From: Onthophagus taurus
Lineage: Eukaryota; Arthropoda; Insecta; Coleoptera; Scarabaeidae
Length of the DNA: 64,000 nucleotides
NCBI RefSeq assembly: GCF_036711975.1
Contig: NC_091970.1
Span: 11,849,501 to 11,913,500 of the forward strand
Direction of reading: 5' to 3'
This document shows positions 48,651 to 58,464 of the stretch, one piece after another (the first letter of the stretch is position 1; each line of letters starts with the position of its first letter). The notes below the pieces were generated by a model. The model saw only the letters and a program-made list of their open reading frames with translations, made no database searches and was not told the origin of the DNA. The position numbers were made by a program, and so were the translations under genes.

Positions 48651-49200
48651 CGTGAATTTTAGAAATATTTGCTTTTTAACTAGATAAGTTGAAGTAGATA
48701 AGTATTGGTTATGTTTTTAGGTTGGTAAGGAACATTTTTTGTATCAAAAATATGTTTCCATCTCTTTTTATTCTCGAAGTTTCTTCTGATTTTTATGCAA
48801 AAACTGTCAATTTTAGAAATTTTTGTTTCTATTTGACTAGATAAGGTTGGTATATATAAATGTGTTAAAATTATTTATGGAATTTGTTTTTAGGTTGATA
48901 AGGAACATTTTTTTGTTCCAAATACTTTCTTCCATCTCTTTTCATTCTCAAAATTTTATCTAATTTTTATATCAAAAACGCCAATTTCAGAAATATTTAC
49001 CTTCTAGCCAAATAAAATTGGTATAACTGATCAATGTGTTTCAATTATTTACGGAATATGTCTCTAGGTTGATAGAGAGCATTTTTTGTCCGAAAAATTT
49101 TATTCCATCTCTTTTCATTCTTGGAGTTTTATCCAGTTTTTATGTCAAAAACTTCAATTTTAGAAATATATGTTTTTTATAACTAGTTTCGGTTGGTATA
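48651..49200 (+). repeat. Decayed edge of satellite 2
   Basis: About three further monomers are recognisable only by fragments (TTAATAAGGAACATTTTTT-like text, CCATCTCTTTT, ATTCTCGAAG). They become progressively less similar toward 49200, the pattern expected at an array edge that no longer exchanges with the core. Confidence 0.7.
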
Positions 49201-49499
49201 ACATCAAAATATCAAAATATAACCCTGAAGGGATATGGCATCTCAAATGAGGTTTTAAGGCAGACGAGGTTATAAAATACTTATGTAGAGCAGGACAGGT
49301 TTTCTTCAATTTACAAGGGGGAAGACAAGACTTGTCTTATGACATTATCAAAATCACAGCAACATTTGTCTGCTAAGTAGTTAGGGAAGTTATTGCATAA
49401 AACGGTGTGTGAGGGAGATAGTATGCGTATAGGACCTTCAGTTTCAATAGGCTTATCGGGATATAGGAGCACTGCCCCAATACTATCCTTTCTACCCTA

Positions 49500-50250
49500 C
49501 TCGTGGGATAAACCTCGATACTGAAAAGGAAATAAAAAATATGGAGCAGGTTCTTCTGCATTCTGAAGGGGAGGAAGATGAAGAAGAGGCTGTCAAGGCA
49601 CTAGACAGTCTAATTATAGGGAGCAGGGTGCTTTATGAGATCACCCTCAAGCAGGTGATTGATAAACTTAATACTCCATCGGAGAAGATTGCAAGGGCCT
49701 AAGCCTTTGGCCAAGTGGGTACGCTCTGATGGGTCCACCACGCCTCAGCAAGTGGCTAAGAAGCCCAAGCCGGCTGAGATCCAACCGAGCTGTTTCAGCA
49801 AAACAGCTAAACTACAAAGCTGCGGTAAGCGATATCAGAGTTGGATTAATCCACCCAGACTATCCCGCCCAAAAGTTTAATGTAGAACAGGTGGGGTTGC
49901 TACAGAGGGAGGTTATTTCAGTCGTAGACAACATTCAAAAAGAGGGTGTGCGAACACAAGTTCGGTTCGTGGGGTTTGCGATGCGTCCAGGCTGGGTTTT
50001 AGAAACCTGCGCGGATGCCTGCTGGAAAGATTGGCTTGTGAATACAGCCTACAACTTTCATCCATGGGAGGATGCCCAGATTAAGGCGATCGAGAAGAGA
50101 GATATTCCCAGCATTTATCACAGACGATGAAGTTAGTGTTTCTCTCACCAAAGAGACGGTGTTAACCCGATTGGAGGTGATGAACAACTCACTCCATACA
50201 TCCGAATGGACGGTTTTAAATACCACCAGATCTGGATCGGGGTAGACGTG
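49500..50250 (+). pseudogene. LINE gag-like ORF1 with DUF4780-type domain
   Basis: A decayed ORF1 of a non-LTR retrotransposon. The best-kept stretch, in the frame open from 49729 to 50130, includes VGLIHPDYPAQKFNVEQVGL, VRFVGFAMRPGWVLETCAD, WKDWLVNTAYNFHPWEDAQI and KRDIPS. This resembles the DUF4780 domain common in insect retroelement ORF1 proteins. The N-terminal acidic part (about 49500-49690) is in another frame, and the C-terminal part continues in yet another near 50130-50220. The function is presumed RNA binding in the element's RNP. Several frameshifts make it non-functional. Confidence 0.65.
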
Positions 50251-50352
50251 GACCTTGAAACTGTATTCAGCTCAGTGGATAAGTGTATTAACTGTTTACA
50301 GGTAAACCTATAGCACGCTAAAGCAGCTACGGCTCTTCTTAGCAAAACCTGG

Positions 50353-50955
50353 ATGAGTGAGCGAATTGACATTGCCCTCATCCAGGAACCATGGCTCGCC
50401 AATACCGACTTTGCGATACTTTGCTCAGGGGATAGACCGAGGGCTTGCTTACTTATCAGGAACAACATTAATGCATTCTTAATCTCAGAGGATAGCGACC
50501 GCGATTGTGTGGCTGCGGTTCTGAGAATCCGAGGTGAGAAGGGCTGGGCAGAAGATATCATCTGCTCGGTATACTTCCCCTTAACGGATAATGATCTTGC
50601 CCCGGCCGCTGTGCGAGACATAATTGCCTACAGCCGGAGGAATAACCTACAAATGGTTGTTGGTTGCGACGCCAATGCGCACCTCACAATGTGGGCAAGC
50701 ACCAACATAAATGAAAGAGGTGAGTTGCTTTTTGACAACATATTAAGAGAAGGGCTTACTGTTAATAATGTAGGCGCCAAACCAACCTTTGTTACCAGAA
50801 ATAGAGCTGACGGTAGTTTTACGGACTCCAGCAGAGCCTCGTTAGAGCTTCTCATGCAGACTCACTTCCCAGAAAGCTTGATGATGGGGGTTAATAATGC
50901 CACAGCGGGCTATTCTTGCGTGGCAAAGCGCAAATACGGATTGGAGTGTGGCTAG
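50353..50955 (+). pseudogene. LINE apurinic-type endonuclease domain
   Basis: The endonuclease of the same LINE, which nicks the target to start reverse transcription. The motifs are IDIALIQEPWLAN (catalytic Glu), CSVYFPLTDN, MVVGCDANAHLTMWASTN (catalytic Asp and Asn) and INERGELLFDNIL. The last motif before the RT, usually containing SDH, is missing. After about 50880 the frame passes into unrelated text, so an internal deletion joins the endonuclease to a late RT segment. The 200-codon frame is open, but without the C-terminal catalytic His it should be inactive. Confidence 0.8.
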
Positions 50956-52190
50956 AAAAGTCGTCACTTGCACATCCGTCGACCAGACGATTCAAACGTT
51001 TAAGCCGTTCAAATCGCCTGGAGAAGACAATATCTTTCCTGCTTTGTTAAAGCAAGGAAGATCACTATTGTCCCCTGGAAATATATACTGGCAGAATGGA
51101 CTAATTGTAAGTTAAGGGTATCTTATATACCTAAAGAGGGCCGTTCGGTCCTCACTCCTAATATCTTTCGACCCATCAGCTTGACGTAATTTCTGTTGAA
51201 AACCCTTGAAAAAGTTCTGGAACGGTATATCCGTACGGTGCCACTGAGTCGCCAATAGTACGCTTATCATGCGGGAAAGACAGCAGAATTGGTTCTACAC
51301 AACTTGGTTGGTAGAGTATTCAGGACGCTCCAGGATAAAGAGATCTTGATTTGTGCGTTTCTGGATATAGAATGTGCGTTCAACAACGCAATACCACAAT
51401 GCTGATGACATTGCCGTTATAGTCAAATGTGTTTGTCCAGGATATCCAAAGTTCTCCAGGTAACCCTAGATATCATTTGCTCTTGGCGTAAGGGAAAGAA
51501 TCTGTCGATAAACCCGCAAAAGACAATTAAATATCTAAGAGTAATCCTAGACAAAACGCTCTCATGGAATGGACATTTGGAGGGAGTTTTACACAACGCT
51601 AGACTATCCTAATGGACTTGTCGTAGTCTTTGTGAAAAAGTTTGGGGTCTTACTCCTGAAAGACTGTACTGGCTCTTTGTGACTGTGGTTAGACCTATGA
51701 TCTCATACGGAGCAGCAGCCTGGTATAGGAAACTCCGACAGACTTCAGTTATCAGTAAACTTTCACGAATTCAACGAGCAGATGGATTGGCAATCTCTGG
51801 TGCGGCAAGCACAACGCCATCCTTTGCAATTGCATATAGAGAAAGTGGCTAGAACTACCATTTAGAGATTTAAACAATATGCTCAACACTTTTTTGACAA
51901 TCCTTTCTGGTGCAGACAGATGGATCAAGAACGCCGGAAGGGGTCGGGGCTGGAGTATACTGCCAGACCTGTTTTCCAGGCGGAAGTATTTGCTATTGAC
52001 ATGGGTGCTAAAATCCTTCTTGAGAGCGGGGTGAAGAACATGACAGTACCATTTTTTTCAGACAGTCAAGCCGCTCTCCAGGCGTGGAAACGGTGTCGGG
52101 TCTGGTTAATGACTGTAAAAAACACTATTAGAATCGATTCAGATCGAAAATATCTGTTTATCTGTTTTTGCATTACATATATATAAATCT
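50956..52190 (+). pseudogene. LINE reverse transcriptase and RNase H remnants
   Basis: RT pieces appear in shifting frames: FKPFKSPGEDNIFPALLKQ (about 51000), NIFRPISLT (about 51165), LVLHNLVGRVFRTLQDKE with CAFLDIECAFNNA (about 51300-51390), WRKGKNLSINPQKT with KYLRVILDKTLSWNGHL (about 51485-51580) and PMISYGAAAWY (about 51690). An RNase H-like segment follows at about 51965-52090 (QAEVFAIDMGAKILLESG, FFSDSQAALQAW). The order endonuclease, RT, RNase H points to the I/R1/LOA group of LINEs. The catalytic DD box was not found, and many stops are present. Confidence 0.75.
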
Positions 52191-52480
52191 CCCCAGATTC
52201 ATCGTTTAATAGGCTTGTAAAAATTTAACTTCATCGTCTGTCTCGAAGATGGCGCGATCAACCCTTATATAAACTTATTTATCACTATCTCAATAAATGT
52301 TGGTTTTTTGTATTTAAAGTTATTTTTAAAAATTATGTATAAATACAACATTGCAATAATATATAAGTTAGTGTAAATTGAGTTATTTTTGTAGTAAAAA
52401 CTCATTGTTTAACGATTGGGTTCTTGTAGATGACGGTGGGTTAGGGGGGTAGATAACCTTAATGGTTGGTCCCAAGGGTT
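52191..52480. other. Region upstream of U4 snRNA
   Basis: No coding signal. This region should contain the snRNA promoter if the U4 gene is functional. I could not identify a clear insect proximal sequence element; a G-rich segment (GGTGGGTTAGGGGGG) lies at about 52434-52450. Confidence 0.3.
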
Positions 52481-52626
52481 AACTTTGCGCAGTGGCAGTA
52501 TCGTAACCAATGAGGCGTAGCTGAGGTGCGATTATTGCTAGTTGAAAACTTTAACCAATACCCCGCCATGTGGTCGTGAAATACCGACCGCTAACGGCAA
52601 TTTTTGAATGCCTTCAAGGAGGCAAC
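52481..52626 (+). ncRNA. U4: U4 spliceosomal snRNA
   Basis: A near-complete match to animal U4. The 5' end (AACTTTGCGCAGTGGCAGTA) forms stem II with U6. The 5' stem-loop (CCAATGAGG...TGAGGTGCGATTATTG) is the k-turn bound by the 15.5K/Snu13 protein. GCTAGTTGAAAACTTTAACC and AATACCCCGCC follow as in Drosophila U4. The central hairpin GGTCG/CGACC (about 52572-52590) is intact. The Sm site AATTTTTGA is at 52599-52607, and the 3' hairpin TGCCTTC/GGAGGCA closes at about 52624. Length of about 146 nt fits U4. Variations lie in loops or keep pairing, so it may be a working copy, although U4 pseudogenes are common and no promoter element was recognised. Confidence 0.92.
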
Positions 52627-52864
52627 TTATTATAATCAAAACATAACATCTCTTTACACTCTTTTCGTCTAATCTCATCGTCCGAATACGCTATCATCCA
52701 TCTTATAAGCTCTATTTGTAATTGCGTCTCCTAAAATGCCTAAAACTTCAGCTTTCTTAAAGTTCTTAAAGCTGATGATTGAGATATTGCAGTTAGTTTC
52801 TGCGTTTTAATTCAATGATCATTACCCTGTCATATCGAACATTACTTTCCCTGGGACCCCAGGT
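52627..52864. other. Region between U4 and the next LINE
   Basis: No gene or clear repeat is seen. A possible short hairpin involves CAGCTTTCTTAAAG and CTTAAAGCTG near 52750-52775. Confidence 0.35.
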
Positions 52865-53725
52865 GAGATTTTTGAAGAGAGTAAAAATACGTACACTCAA
52901 CTTCATTTAAAAAAATTAAAAACAACTCTTCACTCGACTGCTTGGGATAATGTTGTCTTCACTGACTATTATGATGTTAATACATGCATGGAAAATTTCT
53001 TGATACACATGAACTCATCGGTAAAACAATGTTCCATTTCTAAAAAATTAACAGCAAAAATAAGAAACGTACGCCCTGGATAACTAGTGGAATTGTTAAA
53101 TCCATATCCATTAGAGATAAGTTATATAAACTTACAAAATTGGAACCTGAAAATGTTGATTTGTATGATACATACAACTATTACAGGAAACAAATACCTA
53201 AACTCATAAAATCTCAATATTTCTCCAATATATTGGATAAACAATCCAATATACCGTCCAGTATATTGGACAAAGACTAATATAACTTAAATCATAAAAG
53301 ACGATGTAACATATAATAACTCTGTTGAAACTGCTAACGTCCTTAACGATTTTTTCGCAGATGTCGGACCTAGACTGTCCTCTGCTATCCAAAATGATAT
53401 ACACTGTAACTTTCCAAATTTACTACACAGTTCAAACTCCTCTTTTCTATTACCAGTCACTGAAAATGAGATCTATAATACTATTAAAACTTTAAAAAAC
53501 AAAATTTCTATCGTAAATAACGACATCAGTAGCATCGTACTAACAGAAACTGTGCAGTATATTCCCACGAACGTTAAAAAAGGCATCAATTGTCCCGATT
53601 TACAAGGGTGGTAGTAGACTCGATCCAATCAATTACCGACCTATATCTTTACTGAATAACATGTCTAAGAAAAGTTAATTAAAACTCGACTCATCTCTTA
53701 CCTTGATAAAAACATTTTCCAATAA
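52865..53725 (+). pseudogene. CR1/Jockey-like LINE ORF2, upstream half
   Basis: Fragments of a LINE ORF2 linking the endonuclease to the RT. RPWITSGIVKSISIRDKLYKL (about 53070-53130) and YYRKQIPKLIKSQYFSNIL are typical of CR1/Jockey-type elements. NDFFADVGPRLSSAI (about 53350) and PIYKGGSRLDPINYRPISLLN (about 53600-53660) lead into the RT. Stops and frameshifts are frequent. The sequence breaks off at about 53725, where a minus-strand LINE fragment begins. Its continuation is at 55450. Confidence 0.75.
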
Positions 53726-55440
53726 TCGCCGAAATTTATACATGTGTTCCAAGCCAGTGTACATTGACGTTGGATCTGTTTTTCTTACACCTTGTCCTTG
53801 AGCTGTTACCCCGTGCTTTCTGCATCACTGTAGAATTTAACCCTTCCAGTCTCTGACTCTATTCCCTTTTCTGGAAAGTTGGCGGATTTCCAGGTTTGTT
53901 CTGGTCTTATAGTGTTAGTTCTTAGATAAGGCTGTCAACTTCTTCCCCTCTGTCGTTGGCCACCTTACTGTGCCATAATTTTGATTTTGCATTCACATCT
54001 GTTATTATAATTATTACTAGGATATACTACTTTATCTTGATCGCTCTCCTCATCTTTCTTGTGTGATTTTCACTATCATCCATGTACTAGTAATATTGAT
54101 TTATTAAGATTAACTTTCCAGCAGTGATCATTGTTTGGCTGTTGAAATTAAGTCAAAGTCCTCCTCCGTCCGTAATCACTCCAGCTGTTGTGTAAAATCT
54201 CTGGATATTTCCCTTTTCGAGTATACGCTTGTTGAATGCACATTATGTCAGTTATTTGCTCTTCTGCCATTCATAGAATGTGCCTGTTTGAACTTGTGAT
54301 TTATCTCAGCGCCGTATCATCGCTTCCAGCCTGCGCAATTTATACATGTGTTCCAAGCTAGTGTACATTGACGTTGGATCTATCTTATCATCTGTACTTT
54401 TCTCTTTCCTCGTTATTGGGTTGCTGTTTTTTCTGACACCTTATCCATGAGCTGTTATTCCATACTTTCTTCATCACTGTGGAATTTAACCTTATGAAAT
54501 AACTTTCCTATCTTAGTTATTGCACTGTTTTCATTGTTTTCTATTTGGGTTTCTCTATGTCCTATGTAGACATGGTGGCATCAAGCTTCACTACTATCTT
54601 GCTATCTTGTTTTCCTTTGGTTCTCTCCCTCGTCATTATTCATAGTCAGTTTTATGAGTAGGGTATTCTAGAAGCACTTTTCCCTTCTGCTCTTACAGGG
54701 AATGCATTTTGCTTGTTGGTTACACTGCATAATCTTTTGTAGTTATCGCATCATACTCAATATAAATGTTGTGTTGGGATAAGATAAGTTTCCTTATCTT
54801 TAATTTTTTCAGGACACTTAGTTTTTTTCTGTCAGCGCACATTCCAGCAGTATCTTCTCTGGCGATCAAATTCTGCCACATTCACATACATCCATGGGTG
54901 TTTTAAAACTACTCCGCAGATATGTGGGGATGGCTCGGCTGCTTTCCTAAGAGTGCACTCGGTAGATCTATTTTCTTTTTCTTCGTCCAATACCAGACTG
55001 ATCTCATGCGTACTTGCAACTCCTTTGATAACTTCCGTTTATGTGGTTCTATACGCGCCGGTAAGTCTGATTAGCACAACTCTGCGCCAAGTTCAGTTAT
55101 TTTGGGCTTTTACTTGTGGCCGACTTGCACATTGTCTTCACATGGTCTATGAGGCAAATTCTTTGCGAAGTTGTCCTTCATCGTCATGTATATCGATCTC
55201 TCTTGTGTAATACGTCCAACGTATTATTTGTCATCTCCTCTATCTTTGGTTTACTCTCTGTCTTAATCAGAATTAGCATATTGATAGCTATTTTCGCATT
55301 TTCGTTTTCGCCAAGTGACTCCAAAAGGTTGGTACAAAGACCAATTCTTATGGAACCACATCACCTTTTTTCAAGGTCGCGTACCAATTCTGGCAGTAGC
55401 ACAGAATAACTGCTAATAATTATTTTGTGACAGTTGTTAT
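53726..55440 (-). mobile_element. Fragment of a third LINE, copy A, inverted inside the second LINE
   Basis: Minus-strand sequence that matches copy B (plus strand, from 56385). The segment 54890-55290 corresponds inverted to 56388-56790, and 53790-53990 corresponds to 56850-57000. In the shared part the minus-strand text includes MTNNTLDVLHKRDRY and HINGSYQRSCKYA-like peptide in broken frames, probably an ORF1 relic. The insert separates the two halves of the CR1/Jockey-like LINE. It also contains a direct internal repeat (53738-53850 and 54337-54495). Confidence 0.6.
54337..54495 (+). repeat. Internal direct repeat of 53738-53850
   Basis: ATTTATACATGTGTTCCAAG followed by TGTACATTGACGTTGGATCT and later TCATCACTGT, GAATTTAACC are shared between both copies. 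The second copy contains about 45 extra bases (TCTTATCATCTGTACTTTTC and on) in its middle. Confidence 0.8.
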
Positions 55441-55449
55441 CAAGTACTT

Positions 55450-56384
55450 TTAGGAGATTTGCAAACATTCCTGGGCCTGTCCAAGGCTTTTGACACAGTT
55501 CATCACGAGATTTTATTGAGCAAACTAGAGGCGTGTGGATGCAGGGGCAACGCTCTTGAGCTGTTTGGAGATTACTTGAGCGAGAGATATCAGCGGGTTA
55601 TTATTAATAACACCACTAGCTCTGAAAGACTCTCTACTTTTTTTAATTTATATAAATGATGTATTTGATATTCCTTTTAACTCTAAAACAGTTACTTATG
55701 CAGACGACATGGTTCTTTTTACTGAGGACAGGTCCTGGAATCATGTGATTGAAAATATGTCATGTGACTTGCGCAAAATTAAAGCTTGCCTAAATAAGAA
55801 TAAACGTAAAAAAATCGCACTTCATTACATTTTCTTTGTATTCAAGTAGTTTACCAAGAATAAGCGAATTATCTTTCAACTCTAATGAATGTGGAACTCG
55901 CGCTTTTGTCTGCTCAAATAAGATTGACCGGATGAAATCCTCCAAATACCTCGGTATTATTATTGATCAATGCCTCCGATGGGATAGCCATATAAACGAT
56001 TTATGTGCTGGATTAAGAAAGTTATTCTATGTATTCAAGAAGATCCGAGAAATTCTACCATTTACTTACATCAGAATGGTCTACTATGCATTGACGCAGT
56101 CCCTACTGACATATGGCATACTTGCCTGGGGTGGAGCCTCAAATTATCTTGTTAGTAAGGTAGAAATAGCTCAAAAAATTATACTTAAAATTATGTCAGG
56201 TAAACCGCGTCATTTCCCGCCGGACTCTCTCTTTGCGCTGACTGAGGTTCTCAATTTAAAGCAGTTATACACTATGGAAATTACCAAATATATTATTAGT
56301 AATCCAGTAGCACTGGAATTCCCCGTACACGGATACCTCACCAGAAACATATCTAGTGCTTTAGATAGACCATCTAATATCTAA
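55450..56384 (+). pseudogene. CR1/Jockey-like LINE ORF2, RT core and thumb
   Basis: Continuation of the LINE that begins at 52865. LSKAFDTVHHEILLSKL (RT motif A) lies at about 55475, FGDYLSERYQRVIINN follows, then VTYADDMVLF (catalytic YADD box, about 55690) in a shifted frame. The long open stretch 55836-56384 reads SKYLGIIIDQCLRWDSHIN, YVFKKIREILPF, SLLTYGILAWGG and GKPRHFPPDSLFAL, the thumb and C-terminal region, with a stop at 56382-56384. It has at least two frameshifts, so it is inactive, but the C-terminal 182 codons remain open. Confidence 0.85.
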
Positions 56385-57690
56385 CAATTTGCTAATTCTG
56401 ATTAAGATAGAGAGTAAACCAAAGATAGAGGAGATGACAAATAATACGTTGGACGTATTACACAAGAGAGATCGATATACATGACGATGAAGGACAACTT
56501 CGCAAAGAATTAGAGGCCTCATAGACCATGTGAAGACAATGTACAAGTCGGCCACAAGTAAAACTCCTAAATAACTGAACTTGGCGCAGAGTTGTACTAA
56601 TTAGTCTTACCGGAACCACATAAACGGAAGCTATCAAAGGAGTTGCAAGTACGCATGAGATCAGTCTGGTATTGGACGAAGAAAAAGACAATAGATCTAC
56701 TGAGTGCACTCTTAAGAAAGCAGCCGAGCCATACCCCACATATCTGCGGAGTAGCTTTAAAACACCCATGGATGTAATAAATGTAATAAATCAATATTAC
56801 TAGTACATGGATGATAGTGAAAATCATATAAGAAAGACGAAGAGAGCAAAATTATGGCACAGTAAGGTGGCCAACGACAGAGGGAAAGAAGTTGACAGCC
56901 TTATCCAAGAACTAGCACTATAAGATGAGAACAAACCTGGAAATCCGCCAACTTCCCAGAAAAGGGAATAAAGTCAGGGACTGGAAGGTGATTCTTAAAC
57001 ACCTTAAAAGTAACCAGACCGGACGGTATAAAATTTCGTTAGAGGTAGAAATAGATACAACTTGTAAAGGGCAAACTGAAATGAGTTAAAAACTGGGATG
57101 GCAGCTATGGACGAAAACATATCTCGATCAACTTCAGAGGAAACAGTTGAGGTTAGAGTTAGAGGACTAGGACTGAAGTACAAGACAAAGATATAGAGCT
57201 CTATTACCTCTGCTATTTGAGCTCTGGGGAAGCCCTACAAACTAGCGATACGAGAAATTAGGACACCAACTCTTTTCTCTATATTGACAAAGGAGGGCTA
57301 GAAGGAGATAGAAAAAACTCTACTGGACTCTGCGCTCTCCGATGATGACAGAATGAATTACTACAACAATGGGTATTTAAGGAGAGGGTAAAAGAGAGAT
57401 GCATAACAAGAGACTAAAAGGCATAAAAATCCCTGAAAATCTTCTAAAAATATTAAAGAAGTTGCGTATTTGACCAGAGATTAGAGACGTCAGCAAGAAG
57501 CTAATAAAAGGTTGCCCACAAGGATCTGTCTGTTAATAGTGGACAGCTGTTGGTGCTACTTGACAAGAATGAAAACATAAGGATAGCACTTACTTACTCT
57601 TATGCAGGATGCAGATAGAGAACCAGATGCGAAAAGAAATGGAAGCAGTACTAGAATGGTGCAAAACCAATAAAATATAACACAATAGCT
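56385..57690 (+). mobile_element. Fragment of the third LINE, copy B
   Basis: Starts directly after the stop of the CR1/Jockey-like ORF2. The first 400 bp match copy A inverted, and 56850-57000 matches 53790-53990 inverted. Later text contains remnants such as LIKGCPQGSVC (RT motif with PQGS, about 57500-57535) in a frame broken by stops. It is a heavily decayed element. Confidence 0.6.
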
Positions 57691-58012
57691 ATGCTCACTA
57701 AGGAAAAAAAACATTTATTCTGATTTATTTCCTTTTGTATTATTGTTTTATGTTCCTGCTTAAATTTGTTATTTCCATTTCTGTTCTTAATTTCTGAAAT
57801 GTACTTCTTGTTGGATCTATATCTGTTCTAATTTGAACTACCCTTTTCGCTTTGGTTGCTCCAAATGGATACTCGCAGGCGATGATGTCTACGAAGTCGG
57901 CCGTGTTCGGTTATTGTAATTGTTTCAAGGGATATAGCTTCTTACGATTCGCTAAATGTCATAAAAGTCATAAATTTTTGACAATTCAAATAAATCAACA
58001 TTGAAGAAGAAA
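57691..58012. other. Region upstream of ATP synthase g gene
   Basis: No coding signal. It must hold the promoter of the following gene. A repeated CATAAAAGTCATAAA sequence lies at about 57959-57974. No clear TATA or initiator was identified. Confidence 0.35.
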
Positions 58013-58285
58013 ATGAGTTGGAAACAATCTTGGGAAGCTGTTAAACCAACCGTACAACAATTTGTTGTGAGTGCAAAAAAAGAATTGAAGCCCCCAAATC
58101 CAAAAGACATCCCGATCATCATTAAAAGTATTAAAAATTTAATTGTGGATGCTAAAAATCGAAAGTTTCTACAAACTCCAGTTCGCGAAGCATGGCTAAA
58201 TACATTGGTAACGTTGGAGGTGTGCTGTTGGTTTTTTATGGGGGAATGTATTGGAAAGCGACACATTGTAGGCTATAATGTTTAA
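58013..58285 (+). CDS. ATP5MG: ATP synthase membrane subunit g (intronless copy)
   Basis: A 90-residue protein from ATG 58013; an upstream TTG at 58001 is not a likely start. The C-terminal two thirds match animal subunit g: KKELKPPNPKDIP at 22-34, TPVREAWLNTLVTLEV at 55-70, then a single membrane segment with the conserved GxxxG (G77-E-C-I-G81) and the family ending GKRHIVGYNV. Subunit g sits in the Fo part of mitochondrial ATP synthase and supports dimer formation at cristae edges. The N-terminus is diverged and slightly short against the usual 95-103 residues. There are no introns in the coding region, which could mean a retrocopy or compact gene. No poly-A tract or target duplication is obvious. 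ATTAAA follows at 58286. Confidence 0.9.
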   Translation: MSWKQSWEAVKPTVQQFVVSAKKELKPPNPKDIPIIIKSIKNLIVDAKNRKFLQTPVREAWLNTLVTLEVCCWFFMGECIGKRHIVGYNV

Positions 58286-58460
58286 ATTAAAACAATATTT
58301 CTTTATAATTACCGATCTTTCCTTATTGTATTTAATTAAATGAATTGATTTGTTAAAATTTGTAATGTTTATCTAAAATACTTTAAAATTATCTCAAACA
58401 CGATGGGGTTAGCTTAAAACAATTAATTTTGGCAGAAATGTCACAATTATTTTGACAATT
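58286..58460. other. 3' flank of ATP synthase g gene
   Basis: AT-rich, non-coding, up to the TTAA target of the piggyBac insertion. The ATTAAA at 58286-58291 could serve for polyadenylation. Confidence 0.35.
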
Positions 58461-58464
58461 TTAA

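Noticed and set aside
58001..58012. TTG at 58001 as start of the subunit g gene
   Set aside because: Eukaryotic initiation at TTG is unlikely and an ATG follows four codons later in frame.
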